From Rhynochetos jubatus (taxonomy: Eukaryota > Chordata > Aves > Eurypygiformes > Rhynochetidae): a stretch of 64,000 nucleotides of DNA. The stretch spans positions 3,471,001 through 3,535,000 of the forward strand of contig CM050656.1 in NCBI GenBank assembly GCA_027574665.1, given 5' to 3'. The notes under the pieces are model-generated. The model did not search any database. It was not told where the DNA came from and saw only the letters and a program-made list of their open reading frames with translations. Positions 59,401 through 64,000 of this stretch are shown piece after piece (positions within the stretch are counted from its first letter, which is position 1; every line of letters starts with the position of its first letter). A program made the translations under genes and the position numbers.

Positions 59401-60049
59401 AAACTTCTCTGAATACTGCTGGGTTTCCTTGTTCAACCCCATTTCCTTCATAATTTGTACAGTATGGAAGAAAACTGTGTTTCTTGTCACCCAAAGCAAG
59501 TTACATCTGAGGAGCTCCTCAATTTTTTTGTCCCACTGCAATTTCCTTTTTTGCATCTCACAAATGACTCTTGTAAAGCTTGGAAATCTGAAATTATATC
59601 CCGCTCCCTTTAGCACCCTACATCTAAATTGGTGCAGTGCGATGTGGAAACCAAAACCCTGGTAGCAATTTGGATGGAGTTACCAGGCTGAAATTACAGA
59701 GGACACAAACCACCTGTAAATTAGACACATACTGAGCATATCGTGCTTGCTATTTTTACCTTTGAAAAATAAAGCTAAGCTACAAAAGGGTCTATATCTT
59801 TTAATGAATATGGCTGAATCCTATCTGATGCATGCAGAGATACCTGAGAATTTAAAGTTGAAAAAAATTATTTAGGTAATTTGCTGAAAAATAAGCGTAA
59901 AAAACCCTTTCAAAACTCTTTTTATCTAAGAAATATGAAACAATTGGTATTTCCCCTTGCAACTCTCCTGTACATTTGGAAAACTGTGTTTAATGGGTGA
60001 GGAAAGTTAAGGGATAAGGTATTTAAATGCACACTTGCCAGAGTCCATA

Positions 60050-60177
60050 AATCATCACAGAACCACAGGAAAGTTTGGGTTGGAAGGGACCTTAAACCCA
60101 CCCAGTCCCACACCCTGCCATGGACAGGGACACCTTCTACTAGACCAGGTTGCTCAAAGCCCCATCCAGCCTGCCTT
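60050..60177 (-). mobile_element. CR1 LINE 3'-end fragment, about 128 bp
   Basis: Minus-strand CR1 tail. The plus strand reads ATCACAGAACCACAGGAAAG, GTTTGGGTTGGAAGGGACCT, a 'CACCCTGCCATGGACAGGGA' segment and AGGTTGCTCAAAGCCCCATC, then CAGCCTGCCTT. It is 5'-truncated at that point, where CR1 would normally continue with the GGCCTTGAACAC block. It has no coding content. The minus-strand open frame 60371-59922 crosses it by chance. Confidence 0.93.
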
Positions 60178-61397
60178 ATGAATTTTCTGAGCTCAGCAAA
60201 GGCTGTGTCAATTACATTTTCTCTCATTCTTTCCAAAAACAGAGAAATACCAGTTGCTTTTAAATGGATGAACATGGCTTCCCACACCCTGGCAGGAGGT
60301 GAGCAGGGGAGTAGCCTTATGGATGAACTGAGCAAAGCAACAAAAGTGGACCTGATCAGAAAATTCTGCAAAGCCAGTAGCCAGAACTATTTGAAAGAGC
60401 AGGCAATGTAATTCCTCTAGCTCCTGCTCCTCTATGTTCTGACACTCAACCAGTGATTTTAACTTTGTATCCTAAAACCAGCTCTATCTATGTAGGTTAT
60501 TTTTCCTTATTCCTCATCAGGCCACTGAGCATATTTTCCTGGAAGCTTCAGCTCTGTCCACACCTCCACGCACTCTATTGGCAGCTACAGCCAACTCTGA
60601 AACCCACTGACAGCTCACTAGGAGCACAGAAACCCACACGCTCAGAAGTGCAAGGAAACAGCAGCAGAACAATCCATATCAGATGTTCTTCACGATTATC
60701 GGCAAGATCTCTATTAGTCTGCTGAGGAAGTACAGATGGTGCATGGTGCCCTCGAGGTCGTTCACTGGGAGGTTAACACCATGCATAATGCACTCACGGT
60801 CCTCCCACAGACCTGCCATGTGCAAGACTGGGAGCCCTCCTTAAAACACAGCAACCTTATGTGACAAAGAAGAAGGCCACTTGAGGTCAAAAGCTGCTAT
60901 AACTACAAAAAACTCTATGGGCACTCACATTTTATTACATGATTTCCTTACTTAAGGCCTCAGTGGTTAAATATGATGAAGTTCTCAAAGGAGCTGTGCT
61001 TTGCCCTGAAGGGCTGCCCGGAGTACTCAGGGTGAGCAAGCCTTCGTAAAGCCCTCTTGTAACCCACCACAGTAAAGGATAACCATCTATGCAATGCACA
61101 GAAGTCAAAATAGAGTGGTTGGAAATTAAAAAGCAATCCAAGAGACTTCTATTTTCTACTATTATGTATGTCACTTCTAGCGTGATGGCAAAAAGCCAAC
61201 GACAAACCTAATAGCTTGTTTGTACCAGCATGCAAAATCATTTTGGACTGAAGGAGCGAACAGTTGGATAGAGAAAGACGGAGCAGCTTTCAGGTACAGG
61301 TACTGCAGAATTTAGAAAGCACACAGTGTTTACTGCCTGCAAATAATTCAATGTTAACAGGTATACCTGGCCTTCACCTTTAACAGGTATAACTGTG
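60178..61397. other. Unique A+T-rich DNA, no gene recognised
   Basis: No repeat or exon recognised. Open frames are short. Confidence 0.5.
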
Positions 61398-61700
61398 GGT
61401 GTTTTCCACCTAGATTTCAGTAAAGCCTTTGACACCTTTTCCCACAGCATTCTCCTGGAGAAACTGGCGGCTCATGGCTTGGATGGGTGTACTCTTTGCT
61501 GGGTAAAAACCAGCTGGGTGGCCAGGCCCAAAGCCTGGTGGTGAATGGAGTTATCTCCAGTTGGCAGCCAGTCACACGTGGTGTGCCCCAGGGCTTGGTG
61601 TTGGGGACAGGACTGTTTGATACCACTACCACTAACCTGGAAGGGGATAGAATGCACCCTTAGTTGGTTTGCAGATGACACCAAGATCAGGCTGTTTCAG
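61398..61700 (+). pseudogene. CR1 ORF2 reverse-transcriptase fragment, decayed
   Basis: A piece of the CR1 LINE reverse-transcriptase domain on the plus strand. One frame reads LDFSKAFDT (RT motif A region, about 61410-61436), followed by HSILLEKLAAHGLDG. It breaks after the TGGGTAAAAACC stretch near 61507, where a base appears to be missing. A tgg-tga stop follows. A second frame later shows GIECTLSWFADDTK, which contains the catalytic FADD motif. The GGAGTT...GTGTGCCCCAGGGCTTGG region between them corresponds to the GVPQG motif. It is truncated at both ends, frameshifted and clearly inactive. It is the only coding-derived transposon sequence in the window and is not joined to any of the CR1 3' ends. 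Confidence 0.9.
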
Positions 61701-64000
61701 CACCCTGGAACCAAGGATGCTCTGAGCCCTGCACTGAAAACTTCCCGAATGCACTTCAGGGTGGGGGGCGTAGGTACACACACAACGCTGGCAGCATCTC
61801 TGGGCAGTCACACAGGAGCTGTGACTTGTGAAGATCAAAGACCAGATGAATTGCCCCGAATTTCAGTTTATTGAAACCTAATCATATGCACTGGGAAAGC
61901 CCTGTAGTTAGAGCGCACACAGCACACTAATTTTTCAATACTCAGAGATAAGAGGAGAGTTAATCGTTTACCCCAAATACTTGGATTTAATTAATTTATT
62001 ATACAGATAGGCATATCTGTTTAGGACTGGAATAGATGGTGATTTGGGAAGCTTGTCCTTGTCAGCAGGTTTCGTGGCAGGTCTCATGAAGATACTGCCA
62101 CTCCTATGAGCATCCTCTCGCAGCCCTCGCTCACCATGGCTGCACTGCACTATTAAAGCGAAGATTCAGACACTTCTGGGCAGCAACATTTGAAAGACAC
62201 ATCTTTCTGTTCATTTTCTTTTCCTCTGTCTCTCCCTTTTTAATCTTTCTCAGTGCAGAGCGGTTATAACCTGATTAATTAAGCTGACCATTCCGCTGAG
62301 ATTGTGTAAATTGGGTTATAAACTAAGCAATTAATAACCATTATAAATACGAATATGAATTGGCACTCCACATTTTGGTATGAGTTGCAGGCAGTCCCTC
62401 TCCTCTTTTTCTGGCCAGGGATCAACCCTCCCGCCCTGCTGTGCTCGGCAGCGCTGGACCATGCCCCATTCCCGTTATTCTGCAGCGTCCTGACCTGAAT
62501 TCCAATGGGAGAGGGAAGCACTGCCTACTCACACTTTGAGTTCACCAGCAGTATGTTGGCTGCTGTTTTCAGATTTTATGAAAAATACCTCTTCAGAGCA
62601 CACAAACCTTTCACACAACCGTACGCCAGTATTTTACCTTCTTCCTGCGTATTTTGAAAACGAAGGATACATTTAACAGTATTTATTTCCTTAGCCTGCA
62701 AATATGAATTTACCTTGAATTTCCTTGTGCACGTAGTATTTCATCCATTTACTGCAGTTTCTTTCCTTACTCACTGATGAGAAAGTCCTAAGCCTAGCAA
62801 ACTGACACAAGCCCAGCGGATTTACCCCAGAGACAACAGTTTACCTACATTTAGATGCAATTTTGCTTCCAAATTCCCCACGGTACCCTTTAAATGATGT
62901 GCCATGTGCTGTTTGAAAGACTTTTCAGAATGCTTTAATGGTGTGAAGGATTCAGATAATCCTAATTTAACATGGCCAGTCCCATTGCAGATCCATGTTA
63001 CCCTCTTGGAGAGAAGCCACAGGAACACAGCAACCGTAGCAGAGAAGTGTGCTGAATCCCCCCCGGGCCTGAAAACGTGCCTTTTTTCTCTCTCTCTTTT
63101 TTGTTTTGTTTGTTTGTTTGGGGTTTTTTGCTTTTGTATGCAATAACAAGGGAGGTGTTTTTTCTCCCACTGAATGACTAGTGTTCTACAGACCTACATC
63201 TTTGGAGATGCTGCCACCCACAAACAGTCCTAGCATGGGGAAATATAGAATGATACGGATTTTATTTAATGTTTCTCAAAATAGAGAAACTCGTTGGTTA
63301 TTGTGAACACGGGTGCACGTTTTTAGTAACTTGCTGAAGCTGTCACAACACCCCCAGGAAAGTGTTTCAAAATTCAAATGTCGACAAGTTGCTGCGAAGA
63401 ATCTCACAAGAACACATTTACAAATCTCTACCACAGCAAGAGAGTAATAATTAAAGAAGGACTCCTCTCTGCATGGAAGCAGCGTTGTGTTTGAAATAAA
63501 CCCGCTCTTAGATATCATCGCAAATTTATCAGAACATGTTGACTTCATCTGTTTCTGGACAAGAAGAAACCGCAGCTCTCGGCAAGCTGTTCTCATTTAC
63601 AGTACAACGCTCTCATAGTGTTGGCACATGGGAAATCCCAGAGCTGGTGGATATACAGAACCCTTCATCTCCGGCTAACAATCCCTTTGGACCCTGTTTG
63701 CGACAAAAGGGCCTTTGCACGCACGTACACGACTGCGCGGATCGAGCACTTGGCAGAGGGGCTGAGGATTTGAGTCCCAGGTCTTTTTGAAAACTTTATG
63801 CTTATTAAAGAAAAAAAAAAAGTCTTTGTAGAGCTGGCTTAACAAAAAGGATAGCTGTGTTTCCACTGCCATGGATAATCCCTGCTCAATTACTTCCAAT
63901 TTACTGGAATAGCAATCCAGGCAAGTGATTTCACTGAACGCAATGTGACAGCACTGCAGACGCACTGCCTTTGTACAATTAAAGCACGAGAAAGACTCCT
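61701..64000. other. Unique DNA, no gene recognised
   Basis: No transposon or exon recognised after the RT fragment. It contains the pyrimidine/TTTG tract at 63081-63131 and a short A-run near 63810. The 63536-63790 open frame has no recognisable domain. Confidence 0.5.
63081..63131. repeat. Pyrimidine-rich and (TTTG)n low-complexity tract
   Basis: TTTTTTCTCTCTCTCTTTTT followed by GTTTTGTTTGTTTGTTTGGG. Strongly strand-asymmetric low-complexity sequence, with a lysine-rich chance frame on the opposite strand. Confidence 0.85.

Larger units (their letters stand above)
54661..60049. other. Unique A+T-rich DNA, no confirmed gene
   Basis: No transposon recognised. It contains an A16 run at 55326-55341, a cysteine-containing open segment after an acceptor-like site at 56.14 kb, and a strong polypyrimidine acceptor-like tract ending at 57351. 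None can be tied to a known protein. Confidence 0.5.

Noticed and set aside
59922..60371. Minus-strand open frame of 149 codons
   Set aside because: Its middle is translated CR1 tail sequence and the ends are unrelated unique DNA.
63745..63782. tRNA-like A-box/B-box wording (TGGCAGAGGGGC ... GGATTTGAGTCCC)
   Set aside because: The two boxes are far too close together and no cloverleaf can be drawn, so neither a tRNA gene nor a tRNA-derived SINE is supported.
1..64000. CRISPR arrays, bacterial operons, or an integrated phage or plasmid
   Set aside because: No spaced direct repeats, no long dense ORFs and no ribosome-binding pattern. The CR1 and LTR content identifies vertebrate (bird) DNA.

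Overview
This is a 64-kb stretch of eukaryotic, almost certainly avian, nuclear DNA. The main evidence is its repeats. Several copies of the bird CR1 LINE 3' end lie on both strands, recognisable by the 'TTTAAGGTCC(C/T)TTCCAACC' core and the ATTCTATG-type tail. There is also one LTR of the common bird endogenous-retrovirus (ERVL-like) type that begins TGTCCTGGTTTTAG. The rest is A+T-rich with no CpG-island-like block. Open reading frames are short and scattered over all frames. I could not assign any of them to a known protein. I found no tRNA, rRNA, snRNA, CRISPR array or bacterial-type gene. The window is best read as intergenic or deep-intronic sequence in a gene-poor region. Presence of this LTR type suggests (from memory of the family, not a search) a neoavian bird rather than a galliform.

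Layout. 1-9700: unique A+T-rich DNA with a CR1 tail near 1.8 kb, a 280-bp CR1 on the minus strand at 4.3 kb and a (TAT)n microsatellite at 7.4 kb. 9.7-10.4 kb: a solo LTR with TATA box, polyadenylation signal and near-perfect 5-bp target duplication, inserted into the tail of an older minus-strand CR1. 13.0 kb: a four-copy 14-bp tandem repeat. 14.6-21.3 kb: four CR1 fragments, of which two are + strand copies of one subfamily, one is an old amniote-type CR1 and one carries an internal deletion. 21.3-35.9 kb: a long stretch with no recognised transposon. It includes a pair of frame-compatible candidate exons near 23.9-24.2 kb and two or three blocks that look like possible conserved non-coding elements. 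35.9-40.4 kb: three more CR1 fragments and a G22 homopolymer. 40.4-54.5 kb: unique, A+T-rich. 54.57 kb: a striking CpG-rich 20-bp minisatellite. 60-61.7 kb: a CR1 tail (minus) and a decayed CR1 reverse-transcriptase fragment (plus). 61.7-64 kb: unique and low-complexity DNA.

No genes can be shown to work together here. What the window records is a history of retrotransposition: ancient amniote CR1, younger avian CR1, then LTR insertion into CR1. Local tandem-repeat growth is also seen. All transposon family names are from recognition of consensus-like wording and were not checked against a repeat library. Boundaries are good to about 10-20 bases except where target duplications are described.
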